Notes: a model not told the origin generated them from the letters alone. Counted from the first letter of the stretch, positions 1 through 10,041 are shown. The stretch: DNA of 64,000 nucleotides from Prochlorococcus sp. AG-686-J21 (GCA_003210285.1 QCVS01000003.1:62001-126000); one strand, 5' to 3'. Numbers and translations are program-made.

Positions 1-160
<160 letters not shown>

Positions 161-164
161 CTCC

Positions 165-1169
165 CTAAGATAATCCAACCAATTTTCTAGTTAATTCATA
201 AGTTTGTCTTGAAATCTTTGAATCAATGATTCTCTTAGACAATTTTTGAGAAAAAGCTTTTCTCCCTAACTTTTGGCGATTTCCCCAACTCCAATGAACT
301 GCGGGTTTAGCATATTCTTTAAGAGTAGATACTTGAGCGACTCTTTCTCCAGCTAATCTTTGAGTTACATATCCTTTTGTGATGAATTTTTGAAAGATTG
401 GGAATAAAAATCTAAACAGCCAAGGGGTATCTCTAAATAGTTTTGTATCGGCCACACATCCAGGGTATAGAGAATTAACAATTATTCTTTCTTTAGAATA
501 TTTTTTTGATAATTCTTGTACTGTTACCATATTGCAAAGTTTGCTATCTTTATAGGCTTTCCCTGGTTTAAATTTTTTTCCATTTGCCATACTAATCGGA
601 GATAAAAATCCATTTTTAAATCCAGATAAATTACCGAGATCAGCTGGGGCAGGTATCGGAATTCTTCCGCCTAGTTCTGAATAATTTGCCGTAACAGTTC
701 CTAATACTGTTATTCTTGGCTTGAATTTGGTAGTTCTACCATTTAAAACAATTTCTTTCTCAGACGACAAAATATTATCTAGAAGAAGATTAATCAAAAG
801 AAAATGGCCAAAATGATTAACTGCCATAGAATTTTCAAATCCTTGAGGAGACCTTTCAGGCTTTCGTAATCTTGGTTTATAAACTGCAGCATTACAAATA
901 ATAGAATTTATGGGTTTTTCAAATTTTTTCAATATCTCACTACAACCATCCCTTACATCATCTAAATCAGATAAGTCAACTTCTATAAAATGAATATTTT
1001 TTATTTCGGAATCTGTTAAGGAATCCTGAGCTATTTCTACCGCCCTTTTATTTGAACGATTTACTGCTATAACTTCCCATCCAAAACTCAACAAAGGTTT
1101 TAAGGTATTTAATCCTACTCCTGATGTTGTTCCTGTTATTAGGACTAAACCTTTAGTAATCTTACCCAC
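165..1169 (-). CDS. por: Light-dependent protochlorophyllide oxidoreductase
   Basis: A 334-residue short-chain dehydrogenase-type protein that reduces protochlorophyllide to chlorophyllide with NADPH and light. The N-terminus carries the nucleotide-binding GTTSGVG motif (about residues 13-19). The catalytic Tyr and Lys are in AYKDSKLCN, near residue 206. The C-terminal WSWGNRQ stretch is typical of LPOR rather than a generic SDR. The start is a GTG, the first start codon after an upstream in-frame TAG, and it gives the usual family length. The gene faces chlL tail to tail, so the two alternative routes for one step of chlorophyll synthesis are adjacent. Confidence 0.95.
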   Translation of the reverse strand: MGKITKGLVLITGTTSGVGLNTLKPLLSFGWEVIAVNRSNKRAVEIAQDSLTDSEIKNIHFIEVDLSDLDDVRDGCSEILKKFEKPINSIICNAAVYKPRLRKPERSPQGFENSMAVNHFGHFLLINLLLDNILSSEKEIVLNGRTTKFKPRITVLGTVTANYSELGGRIPIPAPADLGNLSGFKNGFLSPISMANGKKFKPGKAYKDSKLCNMVTVQELSKKYSKERIIVNSLYPGCVADTKLFRDTPWLFRFLFPIFQKFITKGYVTQRLAGERVAQVSTLKEYAKPAVHWSWGNRQKLGRKAFSQKLSKRIIDSKISRQTYELTRKLVGLS

Positions 1170-1223
1170 TAGCTATAAAAATTAATTAAAAAATTCGATA
1201 ATTAAATGACCTTATAATCATAC

Positions 1224-1574
1224 TTATCTACGCCATATTACTCTGATTATGTCTCTAGAAATCATTTGATCTTGATCCTTCATAAATCTTTGCTCGCCTT
1301 CAAAAGAGATTAAATCATCAAATCTACGACTTAAACCATCAAACCTTGATTTTTCATATATGTAAGAATCTTTAATCTCGCTCAATCTAGTTAATCTAAC
1401 TTTTGAGCTATATCCAATTTTTACTAAACTCACTATTGCTAAAAGAGAAAAACAAACTTTTAACCCTAGAAAAACAGAACTTACAAAATCTTCTTGTTCT
1501 TTATAGTTTATCTCTATAGCAGATGCTAAAGATCTTTTGTCCGTAGAAGTACTTTTACGGTAATGTTTAGGCAA
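1224..1574 (-). CDS. Unknown small single-pass membrane protein
   Basis: I do not recognise this 116-residue protein. It has a basic N-terminus, one hydrophobic segment at about residues 32-53, then a charged and probably helical C-terminal half rich in Arg, Asp and Ser. This is a short cytoplasmic stretch, one membrane helix and a possible coiled coil. It lies between por and psaM on the same strand, about 90 bases downstream of psaM. The location suggests a thylakoid or envelope protein, but that is inference. The reading frame is clean and ends in an Arg-rich tail. Confidence 0.7.
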   Translation of the reverse strand: MPKHYRKSTSTDKRSLASAIEINYKEQEDFVSSVFLGLKVCFSLLAIVSLVKIGYSSKVRLTRLSEIKDSYIYEKSRFDGLSRRFDDLISFEGEQRFMKDQDQMISRDIIRVIWRR

Positions 1575-1662
1575 ATTATTTTTCAGTATTATACAAAAGA
1601 CTCAAGAATAAAAATATTCTTTAATTAATAACATAAAGTTTTTTATAGTCAATATTAGTTTT

Positions 1663-1767
1663 TTATGTTCTAGCTAAACTTATACCAAGCCTTAAAGCCA
1701 ATACACCTGCATGCATTACAACAATAAGACCAAGTATTATTAAATTGATTGATTGAGTTGGCTCCAT
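1663..1767 (-). CDS. psaM: Photosystem I reaction centre subunit XII (PsaM)
   Basis: A 34-residue reading frame starts with ATG at 1767 and stops at 1663. The translation begins [20 protein letters not shown] and ends [11 protein letters not shown]. This matches PsaM: one membrane helix, a conserved small acidic-polar N-terminus and an Arg near the end. PsaM is a peripheral photosystem I subunit thought to help trimer contacts. It is short enough to be missed by automatic gene calling. The following gap up to 1864 probably holds the divergent promoters for this strand and for the lipoate-ligase-like gene. Confidence 0.93.
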   Translation of the reverse strand: MEPTQSINLIILGLIVVMHAGVLALRLGISLART

Positions 1768-1864
1768 AATAAATGCATACTTATTTTCTATATTCTCTAC
1801 CCAAAAGTGAAAAATTGATAGACTATTACAAAATGATGTTACGTAACTAAATCAAAAAATAGTT

Positions 1865-2572
1865 TTGAGAATAGATAATCGAGCTTTAATTATTTCAACA
1901 ATGAAATTAACTGGAGTTGAACAAATGGCTCTAGATTTACATTTTTTAGAAAAAACTATTTCCAAAGTTGAAATTCTTTTTACATTAAGGTTCTATCATT
2001 GGGAGGGAGATTGGATTTCTCTTGGTTATCATCAAAAAGTAATTCCACCTCATTGGGAAAAGCTATTAGAGGATGGCATTATTAAAGTCGTAAGAAGACC
2101 CTCAGGAGGCGGAGCAGTGCTTCATTCTGGAGGGATAACATACGCTTTAACATTTAAAAAACCTTCTTATAAGATCTTCAGTTATGAGCTTGTAAATAAT
2201 TGGTTAATTAAAAGTTTTAATGAATTAGGTTTAGATTTAAAAAGAGGAACTTTAAGAAAATCAATAATAAAAGAAAACTGTTTTGGATCATCCTATGTAT
2301 CTGATTTAGTTGATCAATATGGATTTAAACGTATTGGGAGCGCCCAATACAGAAAGAAAGGGGCATTTCTTCAGCATGGGGAAATTCAACTTAATCCCCC
2401 AAGAGACTTATGGTTCAGATTATTTGGAGAAGAGCCTCCCAAAAAGATTAATTTAAATCTTACTAATGAGGAAATAATTAAATATTTGATTAATTCATTT
2501 TTAGAATCCAAATCAAATATAAAAATTGAAAACATCTGCTTTAAAAAAGATGAGGTTAAAGAATTATTGTGA
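1865..2572 (+). CDS. Lipoate/octanoate transferase family protein (LplA/LipM-like)
   Basis: A 235-residue member of the biotin/lipoate protein ligase fold. The hallmark RRPSGGGAVLH is at about residues 78-88. The acyl-adenylate-binding lysine region follows, as KRIGSAQYRKKGAFLQHGEI. A Cys in an NCF context precedes it at the place where LipM-type octanoyltransferases keep their nucleophile, so the enzyme could be a LipM-like transferase instead of an ATP-dependent ligase. It lacks the extra C-terminal domain of long LplA proteins. The TTG start at 1865 is preferred over ATG at 1901 because it keeps the first beta strand (RALIIST) present in the family. Confidence 0.82.
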   Translation: MRIDNRALIISTMKLTGVEQMALDLHFLEKTISKVEILFTLRFYHWEGDWISLGYHQKVIPPHWEKLLEDGIIKVVRRPSGGGAVLHSGGITYALTFKKPSYKIFSYELVNNWLIKSFNELGLDLKRGTLRKSIIKENCFGSSYVSDLVDQYGFKRIGSAQYRKKGAFLQHGEIQLNPPRDLWFRLFGEEPPKKINLNLTNEEIIKYLINSFLESKSNIKIENICFKKDEVKELL

Positions 2573-2579
2573 CTTGAAG

Positions 2580-3806
2580 TTATTCAATTTCTCCTTTTTT
2601 TCTCATTAATTTTATAATTTTGGGTAATTCAATTCCCAGTGGATACTGATCTTTATTATTGAATTTACTGATTAGATTGGAAGGTAAATTTAAACCTAAT
2701 TTATTAAACACAAAATAACCAACTTTATTTCTATCAATAATTCCTAGTGGTATATCAGCAGAATTGAGTACAAGGACTACACCTTCATTAGATTTCTCTA
2801 TCTTTTCTATAGCTCTCCATAATTCAGTATTAGAATTTACACTCTCAAATTTCTTAATTGGCTTTTTAAAGTCCCCAACAAAAGTACGGTCCCATTTTTT
2901 TACTGAAACTGATTTTAAAATTTTCTCTTCTATAAAGCCGTCCCACCTTCCATTATTAGTTAAAAACAAATATTTACCTTGTTTATCTTTTTTACTTTTA
3001 ACCACATTATTTAACTCCACCAAATTTGAATCGAATTCTATTTTTCTTAATGGCCTTAATTTAAGGTCAGAAACTTTACTTAATTTTAAAATATTTTCAA
3101 TTTTAAAAAATTGATTTTCAGACTTTGATGAATTAATACCAAATAATCCCAAAAAAGTAAGTAATAAACCATAGTAAAAATTGAAACTAAATAAACAAAT
3201 AATTCCTAAAAGGAAAACTAAAATTGATAATATTAAATTTAATTTATTTAAAAAATTTCTTCCTTTATTTTTACTTCCTGAAAAATACCAAATAGTACTC
3301 TTTAATAAATTACCTCCATCTAAAGAACCAATAGGAATTAAGTTTAAAAAGCCTAGAAAAAGATTTAATATTGCTACTCTGTTCAATATATTTGTATATA
3401 TTTGTTCGTTGGATTCACTAGGATTAATAACGAGAAGAAGAATTAATGCTGTCGAGAAACATAATAAAGGCCTAACAATCGAAATTTTTATATTACCCAA
3501 AGCTGTTTGACAATCCTTTTCTATTTGTAAAACTGCTCCTAGGAAGTAAAAGGTAATGTTTTTTATTTTTACTCCTTGATTTAACGAAACAAAAGTATGG
3601 AAAACCTCATGGAATATAATCGTGCTCAATAAAAAAAAAGAAGTTAAGAAGCCAATTAACCAAGCTTCCTTGATATTGTAAATTTCGCCAGAAGTTAAAT
3701 TAACTTGATTAGAGATACTCCATGAAAATAAAAAAAGGATTGCAAACCAGTAAGGATGAACTTTAAAGGGAATTCCCCATATTTTAAAAATCTGCAAACT
3801 CTTCAA
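2580..3806 (-). CDS. Site-2-type intramembrane metalloprotease with CBS-like tail (peptidase M50)
   Basis: A 408-residue polytopic membrane protein. The zinc-binding HEVFH is at residues 66-70. The second active-site motif NLIPIGSLDGG is at 155-165, matching the NPDG-type motif of SpoIVFB/S2P proteases. About five hydrophobic segments fill residues 18-225. The remaining region resembles a soluble CBS-pair domain, which senses nucleotides in relatives. Such proteases release anti-sigma factors or other membrane regulators; the substrate here is unknown. The gene ends seven bases from the stop of the oppositely oriented lipoate-ligase-like gene. Confidence 0.88.
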   Translation of the reverse strand: MKSLQIFKIWGIPFKVHPYWFAILFLFSWSISNQVNLTSGEIYNIKEAWLIGFLTSFFLLSTIIFHEVFHTFVSLNQGVKIKNITFYFLGAVLQIEKDCQTALGNIKISIVRPLLCFSTALILLLVINPSESNEQIYTNILNRVAILNLFLGFLNLIPIGSLDGGNLLKSTIWYFSGSKNKGRNFLNKLNLILSILVFLLGIICLFSFNFYYGLLLTFLGLFGINSSKSENQFFKIENILKLSKVSDLKLRPLRKIEFDSNLVELNNVVKSKKDKQGKYLFLTNNGRWDGFIEEKILKSVSVKKWDRTFVGDFKKPIKKFESVNSNTELWRAIEKIEKSNEGVVLVLNSADIPLGIIDRNKVGYFVFNKLGLNLPSNLISKFNNKDQYPLGIELPKIIKLMRKKGEIE

Positions 3807-3861
3807 AAATAATCTCCTTTATATTTACAAATAATACCAAGTCTACCTATAAGATAAAGAT

Positions 3862-4515
3862 ATGCTTGAGACTAAAACTTTAGTAAAAATTTGCGGAATA
3901 ACATCTATTGAACAAGCTGTTCAAGTAGCCGAATTAGGAGCCAATGCGATAGGTATCATTTCTGTGGATGAATCTCCAAGATATATTTCCTCAGAAAAGA
4001 AAAAAGAAATCTTCAAAAGTTTAAAAGATTTATATCCAAATATTGAAAGGGTTTCAGTTGTAAAAGATATTCCTATTGATTTAATTATTAAAAGTTTTTT
4101 AGGAGAACCAAACGAAACCATAATTCAACTTCATGGAGATGAGGATATTGATTATTGTCAAAAATTAAAACAACTGATTCCAAATGTAGGCTTATGGAAA
4201 GCTTTCAGAATAAAAAATAAAAAAGATCTTGATAAGATTAAACCTTATGAAAACTATATAGATGCAATACTTTTGGATTCATGGAATAAAGAAACATATG
4301 GTGGCTCTGGGAAAAGAATAAAACAAAAATATTTAGAAGATTTAAGTTTCAGAAAACCTTGGTGGATCGCTGGAGGCGTTTCTAAAGAATGGATTGGCGA
4401 GATATTAAAAAATATAAAACCAAATGGTATTGATATTTCAAGTAGTATTGAAATCTCTCCAGGAATAAAAGATCTAGAGAAAACAAAACAGATTATAAAG
4501 AAAATCAAGAAATAA
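3862..4515 (+). CDS. trpF: Phosphoribosylanthranilate isomerase
   Basis: A 217-residue TIM-barrel enzyme of tryptophan synthesis that converts N-(5-phosphoribosyl)anthranilate to the carboxyphenylamino-deoxyribulose form. The N-terminal VKICGI holds the catalytic cysteine. IQLHGDE and the phosphate-binding WIAGGVS and GIDISSSIE segments are in the usual order. The length is normal. It is divergent from the site-2 protease gene and convergent with folE, so it appears to be transcribed alone, which is usual for scattered trp genes in cyanobacteria. Confidence 0.96.
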   Translation: MLETKTLVKICGITSIEQAVQVAELGANAIGIISVDESPRYISSEKKKEIFKSLKDLYPNIERVSVVKDIPIDLIIKSFLGEPNETIIQLHGDEDIDYCQKLKQLIPNVGLWKAFRIKNKKDLDKIKPYENYIDAILLDSWNKETYGGSGKRIKQKYLEDLSFRKPWWIAGGVSKEWIGEILKNIKPNGIDISSSIEISPGIKDLEKTKQIIKKIKK

Positions 4516-4569
4516 TATATTTCCGCTTAATGAATTTGAAAGATATTAATAATCACATCTTCAGATATT

Positions 4570-5316
4570 TTAATAACAAGATAACCCATTAGGTTGTTGT
4601 TTTACTAGCTCAAAAAATTCCTGTTTTAGGCTTAAATCATGTCTAAAGTCTCCCCTGACAATGGAATTTATCATACTGGTATTAGGTTCCTTTACTCCCC
4701 TCCAACACATGCAATAATGTTTAGCTTTAACAAGAATTGCTAAACCTTTTGGTTCGCATAATCGTTCAATTTCATCAGCAAGGATCATGACTGCTTCTTC
4801 TTGAATATGTGGTCTAGAAAAGACCCAATCAGCTACTCTAGAAAACTTTGAAATTCCAATAACTTTATCTCCAGGCTTAATACCAATCCAGCAATCTCCA
4901 ATAATAGGAACCATATGATGAGAACAAGCAGAACGAACACTTATTGGCCCTAGAGTATATATTTCATCTAATTTCTTAGCATTAGGGAAGTCTGTAACAT
5001 TAGGTCTTTCTTGGTACCTTCCTTTAAAAACTTCTCTCAAATACATTTTTGCAACTCTTTCGGCAGTCTCTTGAGAGTTATGATCATTCTCAATATCAAT
5101 GACTAAAGACTTTAATAAATCTCTAACTTTAGAAGCTACCTCCTTTTGTAGAATATCTAGCTCTCCAGGATTTATGAATTCAGAAATATTATCATTAGCA
5201 TGGAATCTTTTTTTTTGAAGTTTAATTCGATCCCTAATTATTTCAGAAACTAATTTATTACTAATTTGGTCACCAAGATTTTTCTTAAGATTATCGTTAG
5301 GTATTGTAGAGGTCAT
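4570..5316 (-). CDS. folE: GTP cyclohydrolase I
   Basis: A 248-residue enzyme that opens GTP to dihydroneopterin triphosphate, the entry to tetrahydrofolate and pterin synthesis. The zinc site is visible in SVRSACSHHMVP and in the Cys of KAKHYCMCWRGV, the signature of the type I homo-decamer. About 70 N-terminal residues precede the core, slightly long but normal for cyanobacteria. It is the last gene of the leftward run ado-aar-accA-SDR-folE, separated from the SDR by about 150 bases that may carry its own promoter (an AT-rich TATATTATA stretch lies near 5380). Confidence 0.97.
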   Translation of the reverse strand: MTSTIPNDNLKKNLGDQISNKLVSEIIRDRIKLQKKRFHANDNISEFINPGELDILQKEVASKVRDLLKSLVIDIENDHNSQETAERVAKMYLREVFKGRYQERPNVTDFPNAKKLDEIYTLGPISVRSACSHHMVPIIGDCWIGIKPGDKVIGISKFSRVADWVFSRPHIQEEAVMILADEIERLCEPKGLAILVKAKHYCMCWRGVKEPNTSMINSIVRGDFRHDLSLKQEFFELVKQQPNGLSCY

Positions 5317-5467
5317 AGAATTGTTATCAGAAAATAGTCTGCAAACTTAATTACTGTATCTACTCAAAATTATATTGCTTATATATTATATCACATTTGA
5401 ATGTTATTAAGAGGTTTAAATCATAGAAAGATTTCCTTACAAACGGTTAAAATCTAAAATATTAAGT

Positions 5468-6175
5468 TTAAAAAGTACCCCCTGAAGGCATAAGAGTTAA
5501 GTCTTCAATTAATTGTGATTCTGGTTGTTCAGCAATATATAAAATAGTATTTGAGACCTTGGTTGAAGAAAGCATAGAGGTTCTATCGAAGTCTGATTTT
5601 ATTGATTCCGAGTCCCAAAGAGGAGTATTAACGGAACCTAAAGTAATTGTACAAGCTCTAATCGAGTTAGATCTCTCTTCTTCTCTGAGACACTTTGTAA
5701 ACATGGCCAGAGCAGATTTTGATACACAATAAGCGCCCCATTGAGGAAAAGCATTGTAAGAGGCATGACTGCTAACATTTATAATCAAGCCCCCGTTTTT
5801 TCTCATTTGGGGGACAATTAAACTACATATTTGAAAAACACTTGTGAGGTTAATTTGAATTATTTCTTGCCATTTTGTCAAAGGCATTTCAACTAGATTT
5901 CCATTAAAAGCACATCCAGCATTATTTATTAACACTGAAGGACAACCATATTTTTTTATTGATTCAGTAATAGAATTATTTATCTCATTTGCACTAGATA
6001 AATCGCACTTTACAAGATTAATTGTTGACCCGGTATTTGATAGCTCATCTCTTAATATTTTCAACATCTCTAAATCTCTTGAGAGTAAAATCAAATCCCA
6101 ACCAGCATTTGCGAAAGTAACTGCTGTAGCTTTCCCAATACCTTTTGTAGCTCCTGTAATGTATGCTAATTTCAA
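5468..6175 (-). CDS. Short-chain dehydrogenase/reductase
   Basis: A 235-residue classical SDR. The NAD(P)-binding TGATKGIG is at about residues 7-14, NNAG near 86-89, a catalytic Ser in NVSSHAS and YCVSK as the Tyr-Lys pair. The substrate cannot be read from sequence. Its start is one base past the stop of accA, so the two are almost certainly co-transcribed. That points to a 3-ketoacyl reduction or another lipid-linked role, but this is inferred from position only. FabG itself is usually encoded elsewhere. Confidence 0.9.
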   Translation of the reverse strand: MKLAYITGATKGIGKATAVTFANAGWDLILLSRDLEMLKILRDELSNTGSTINLVKCDLSSANEINNSITESIKKYGCPSVLINNAGCAFNGNLVEMPLTKWQEIIQINLTSVFQICSLIVPQMRKNGGLIINVSSHASYNAFPQWGAYCVSKSALAMFTKCLREEERSNSIRACTITLGSVNTPLWDSESIKSDFDRTSMLSSTKVSNTILYIAEQPESQLIEDLTLMPSGGTF

Positions 6176-6176
6176 T

Positions 6177-7184
6177 TTATTCTGTTAGTTGAGGTAATTC
6201 TTCATCAATTTCTTCAATATTATTTGATTCAAGAAATTTCCCCAAAACCCTGAATTTTGTATATCTTTGTTCTAAAAGTTCCTCTTTACTCAACTCCAAC
6301 AATTCATTAAGATGCTTTTCGATAGCTCCTTTTAGAGTATTCCCAGCATCTATTGGAGCCCAATTATTACCACCTGCAGGTTCTGATAAAACTTCATCTA
6401 TTACACCTAATTCAAGAAGATCTTTCCCAGTTATTTTTAACGCTGTTGCGGCTTCAGAAGCTTTTGCAGCATCTCTCCAAAGAATTGAGGCGCAAGCTTC
6501 GGGACTGGCAACAGTATAAACACTATGTTCAAACATCAAAAGTCTGTCAGCCACTCCAATTCCAAGAGCCCCTCCAGACCCTCCTTCTCCTATAATAGTA
6601 GCAATTATTGGGACTCGAAAACCAAACATTTCTCTTAAGTTTCTAGCTATGGCTTCTCCTTGTCCTTGTTCTTCTGCAGAGAGACCAGCATATGCACCAG
6701 GAGTATCAATAAAAGTAATAATAGGTAATGAGAATCTGTCAGCATGCTGCATTAACCTTAAAGCTTTTCTATATCCTCCCGGTTTTGCCATTCCAAAGTT
6801 TCTAACTACATTTTCCTTAGTATCTCTTCCTTTCTGATGACCCAATAAAAGCACAGATTGGTTATTTATAGAACCTAAACCTCCAATTAAAGCCATATCA
6901 TCTCCTCCATTTCTGTCTCCATGTAATTCAGTCCAATCATCACAAAACATTTGAATAAAATCCAAAGTACTTGGTCTTTGTGGATGTCTAGCTACTTGTA
7001 TTTTCTGAGCAGGAGTTAGAGATCTAAAAATTTCCTCTCTTCTTCTTGTAGCAAGCGTTTCTAGTTGTAATAACTGTTGACTAACATCTACTTCTGAATC
7101 TCTTGCTAATTCTCTAATTTGCTCTATTTGCTTCTCAAGCTCTACAAGAGGTTTTTCAAAATCAAGAAGATAACGTCTTGGCAT
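6177..7184 (-). CDS. accA: Acetyl-CoA carboxylase carboxyltransferase subunit alpha
   Basis: A 335-residue crotonase-fold subunit. With AccD it transfers the carboxyl group from biotin to acetyl-CoA, the first committed step of fatty acid synthesis. The glycine-rich [12 protein letters not shown] and the TPGAYAG segment form the CoA and carboxybiotin site. The N-terminal [11 protein letters not shown] is typical. It starts three bases after aar and stops one base before the SDR, tying malonyl-CoA supply to the alkane pathway genes upstream. Confidence 0.97.
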   Translation of the reverse strand: MPRRYLLDFEKPLVELEKQIEQIRELARDSEVDVSQQLLQLETLATRRREEIFRSLTPAQKIQVARHPQRPSTLDFIQMFCDDWTELHGDRNGGDDMALIGGLGSINNQSVLLLGHQKGRDTKENVVRNFGMAKPGGYRKALRLMQHADRFSLPIITFIDTPGAYAGLSAEEQGQGEAIARNLREMFGFRVPIIATIIGEGGSGGALGIGVADRLLMFEHSVYTVASPEACASILWRDAAKASEAATALKITGKDLLELGVIDEVLSEPAGGNNWAPIDAGNTLKGAIEKHLNELLELSKEELLEQRYTKFRVLGKFLESNNIEEIDEELPQLTE

Positions 7185-7187
7185 AAT

Positions 7188-8228
7188 TCAAACTGCTAGT
7201 ACTTTGGGATGCTTATCTAGGCCAATTGCAGAGAAGCCATGCTTTACAGAAGCAGCTCCAATAAACTCCATTTTCTCGAGAGAAATATTATTTCTTCCCC
7301 AGCTAAAGTTTGTATGACATTTTTCAAATTCTAAAATCATAGCTTCTGCAAAACATGCAAACATTTCTCTCTGGGGATTTTGCATTTCCGCTAATTCCAT
7401 CATATTCCAACCTATATCATTGAAGAATCTTACTATACCTCCTTTCACGACATGAATATTATTACCTTGAAATTTTTCATCTAGATTCTTTGGATACCCT
7501 CCATCAATCATTAGACATGGCTGTTTAAGATTATTAGCATCGATTTCCATGGTCTTTGGCATACTTGCTACCCATACAACAATATCTGCTTCAGGTAATG
7601 CTTCCTCTAGAGTTTTGATAGTTCCACCATCTAATTCCTTTTGCAAAGAATCCAAAGGTTCCTTTTGCCTAGCTACCATAAGAAGTTCCCCAATACCTGT
7701 TTTATTAATTAACCATCTACAAACAGCACTGCCTATATCACCTGTAGCACCAACTACAGCAACTGTTGCATTTCTAAGATCAATACCTATTTTTGGAGCA
7801 TTCATTTCTAATTGCCTGCAAATAACCCACGCAGTATGAGTATTCCCTGTTGTAAATCTTTCCCACTCTAGTGAAGTGTTCCTAATCTGCTTATGTTGAA
7901 GGAGATTAAAATTTTCAAAGATGATAGAAGTGAACCCTCCCAAAGCTGTAATATTAATACCTTTTTTTTGAGCTAATTCCATTGCATTTAATACTTTTCT
8001 TCTTGCCGTTTTAAATCTTGAAAGCATTTCAGGAACGAAACATGAATCAATATAAGAACCTTCAATTGATATCCCTGTAGCACTTTTAACCTCTACATTT
8101 TCAACTAGTTGAGGCGGAGCTGTACACCAAACATCTAAATCACCATCGGCAATATGATCAAAGCCCAATAATGAAGCCTTTCTTTTTGCATCTTCAAAAC
8201 TAGTTGAATGACCTATTAGCCCAAACAT
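7188..8228 (-). CDS. aar: Long-chain acyl-ACP reductase (alkane pathway)
   Basis: A 346-residue protein that reduces fatty acyl-ACP to fatty aldehyde with NADPH. A Rossmann motif [10 protein letters not shown] is near residue 160. The nucleophilic cysteine is in MFACFAE (Cys292), matching the known active-site Cys of cyanobacterial AAR. The N-terminus [10 protein letters not shown] and overall length fit the family. It lies directly downstream of ado and upstream of accA. In cyanobacteria AAR and ADO together make C15-C17 hydrocarbons that reside in membranes. Confidence 0.97.
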   Translation of the reverse strand: MFGLIGHSTSFEDAKRKASLLGFDHIADGDLDVWCTAPPQLVENVEVKSATGISIEGSYIDSCFVPEMLSRFKTARRKVLNAMELAQKKGINITALGGFTSIIFENFNLLQHKQIRNTSLEWERFTTGNTHTAWVICRQLEMNAPKIGIDLRNATVAVVGATGDIGSAVCRWLINKTGIGELLMVARQKEPLDSLQKELDGGTIKTLEEALPEADIVVWVASMPKTMEIDANNLKQPCLMIDGGYPKNLDEKFQGNNIHVVKGGIVRFFNDIGWNMMELAEMQNPQREMFACFAEAMILEFEKCHTNFSWGRNNISLEKMEFIGAASVKHGFSAIGLDKHPKVLAV

Positions 8229-8337
8229 TAATTACCTTATTAATGGAATCTATATATTGATATGAACAATAGCACAGAGCTATTAACTAAAAAGATAAAA
8301 ATTATTTTTGAGTCAACTAATTAAATTTATGAACAAA

Positions 8338-9069
8338 TTAAACGATAGCTGCCATTGCCATTCTTGCAATTTCTCTATTATCTAAACCTATTTCAAGAAG
8401 TGTATCCTGATAGGCAATCATGAATTCTTCCATTAATTCTTCCCTATCCATAGCTAGTACAGAAGCGTCTTCAGCAACTTGATCTAACATTTTCTTAATT
8501 AGGGGAAGATTAACCTTATTCGCATCCATTAGCTCTTTTTTACAAGTCGCTAAATTTTCTTTTAGCCATTCTTGTCCATAATTTAAATGCAGGTATTCAT
8601 CTTTAACAACACCTTGGGTAATTTTTTTTGCAAAAGGATCAGCAACTCTTATGTAAACATGATACGCAGAGATGGCAAAAGCTTCAATTAAAATTGCCTG
8701 TATTAATAGGCATGTAGTTGTCTTTCCATTCGATAAAGCAACTTGAAAATTACCATGTAATTTAGAAAAGAATTCTTTAGCAAAAATCATGTCGGCTTGA
8801 ACACCAAGATTTCTTCCACATGCTGTAAAGCCTCTTTTGTGCTTAAGCTCCATTTTCGCTAATTTAGTTAATTCTTCTAATTCGTTAGGAATTAATGTTG
8901 CTAAGGAAATGTAATTATCATGAGCCTCTTGTTCACCTTCAATAACTATTGCATTTATTCTGCTGTACGCATCTTTGTAAGAATCAGTAGTAAAGTCAGG
9001 TAAATCAATAGAATTTTCATCGATTGAATTTTCTATACTAGTTTTTTTATCAGATTCGAGTGTTTGCAT
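8338..9069 (-). CDS. ado: Aldehyde-deformylating oxygenase
   Basis: A 243-residue ferritin-like di-iron enzyme that converts the fatty aldehyde made by AAR to an alkane and formate. Iron ligands are provided by paired Glu/His helices seen around MELKHKRGF and KDEYLHLNYG. The length equals the usual 230-245 residues. The 109-base gap to aar is larger than the other gaps in the cluster, so a second promoter for aar-accA is possible. The 114-base region upstream (9070-9183) should hold the main promoter. Confidence 0.97.
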   Translation of the reverse strand: MQTLESDKKTSIENSIDENSIDLPDFTTDSYKDAYSRINAIVIEGEQEAHDNYISLATLIPNELEELTKLAKMELKHKRGFTACGRNLGVQADMIFAKEFFSKLHGNFQVALSNGKTTTCLLIQAILIEAFAISAYHVYIRVADPFAKKITQGVVKDEYLHLNYGQEWLKENLATCKKELMDANKVNLPLIKKMLDQVAEDASVLAMDREELMEEFMIAYQDTLLEIGLDNREIARMAMAAIV

Positions 9070-9183
9070 GTCAGTAATCTTTAGCTCAGTATGCCTAAGT
9101 TTTACACAATTATAGTGAGTTTATTTAAATATGATGAAAATAGTTTCAATTGTTAAATGATATTATCAAATAATAGTGATAAT

Positions 9184-9978
9184 TTACCTTGAGATAGGCC
9201 AATCTGATTTCATAAGATTCATGATTAATTTAAACCAGTGATTGACTAATAAGCTCCTTAAACTATTTCCTAGCTCTTTATTTGAACCTTTACTATCCCC
9301 TATAACTCCAGATTTACTTAAGTCTTCTGTAAACCAAGCAGTTGGAGCATTCCCCTCCAAACTCCAACCCTCTGGAATTTGCGTTTCAACACCCTCACAA
9401 GGTCTTTCATCTCCCACAAGTTCAGATTTTAAAGCCATCATTAAACTAGTTTCGGCTAAGGATGCATGTAATCCATTCTCAATTTCATTATTTGTTAACA
9501 GTTCACTTAACCCATCAACTCCTCTCCATAAAAAACAAGGGAAGATTGAAAGTTTGGGAGCAACACTTCTTAATTCTCTTGCTGCGGTATTAAGTAAAGA
9601 AATTTGACCTCCGTGTGCATTTATTAATATCAATCTTTTAAACCCCATATCCGCCAATTGGACTCCCACTTCTTTTATCAATAAGGTTATTAAATTCGAT
9701 GAAAGAGATATAGTTCCATCAAATCCCTTATGTTCTGGAGAAAAACCTATATATTGAGTTGGAAGTTTTTTTATGGGTATGTTAGATGGAATTAATTTTA
9801 AAACTTCGCAAATGATCTCATCAACAAAAATACTATCTGTCGCCAAAGGTAAATGAGGGCCATGTTGTTCTACCGCTCCAAAGGGCCAGATAATTGTTGA
9901 TCTTATATCTTTTGAAATATTTTTTACTTCAGGCCATGATAAATACTCAAATTCGCTAGGTATTGATTTAAAGTTCAT
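9184..9978 (-). CDS. Creatininase-family amidohydrolase
   Basis: A 264-residue protein with the creatininase-fold metal site: an early GAVEQHGPHLPLATD segment (metal Glu, His and Asp), NAHGG in the middle and a later HASLAETSLM. Family members include creatininase, the riboflavin/F420 enzyme ArfB and mycofactocin peptidase MftE. Cyanobacteria do not live on creatinine, so the true substrate is probably another cyclic amide or formamide and remains unknown. It is oriented with ado but 114 bases upstream. Confidence 0.88.
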   Translation of the reverse strand: MNFKSIPSEFEYLSWPEVKNISKDIRSTIIWPFGAVEQHGPHLPLATDSIFVDEIICEVLKLIPSNIPIKKLPTQYIGFSPEHKGFDGTISLSSNLITLLIKEVGVQLADMGFKRLILINAHGGQISLLNTAARELRSVAPKLSIFPCFLWRGVDGLSELLTNNEIENGLHASLAETSLMMALKSELVGDERPCEGVETQIPEGWSLEGNAPTAWFTEDLSKSGVIGDSKGSNKELGNSLRSLLVNHWFKLIMNLMKSDWPISR

Positions 9979-10041
9979 TATTTTTAATTGTAAGTAATAA
10001 CATTTAGAGTAAGTTAATATTAAATTACTCTTATTTTACCT

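Noticed and set aside
2764-3510. Two plus-strand open frames inside the site-2 protease gene
   Set aside because: The protease frame is supported by HEVFH and NLIPIGSLDGG; the opposite frames are hydrophobic or lysine-rich mirrors without family features.
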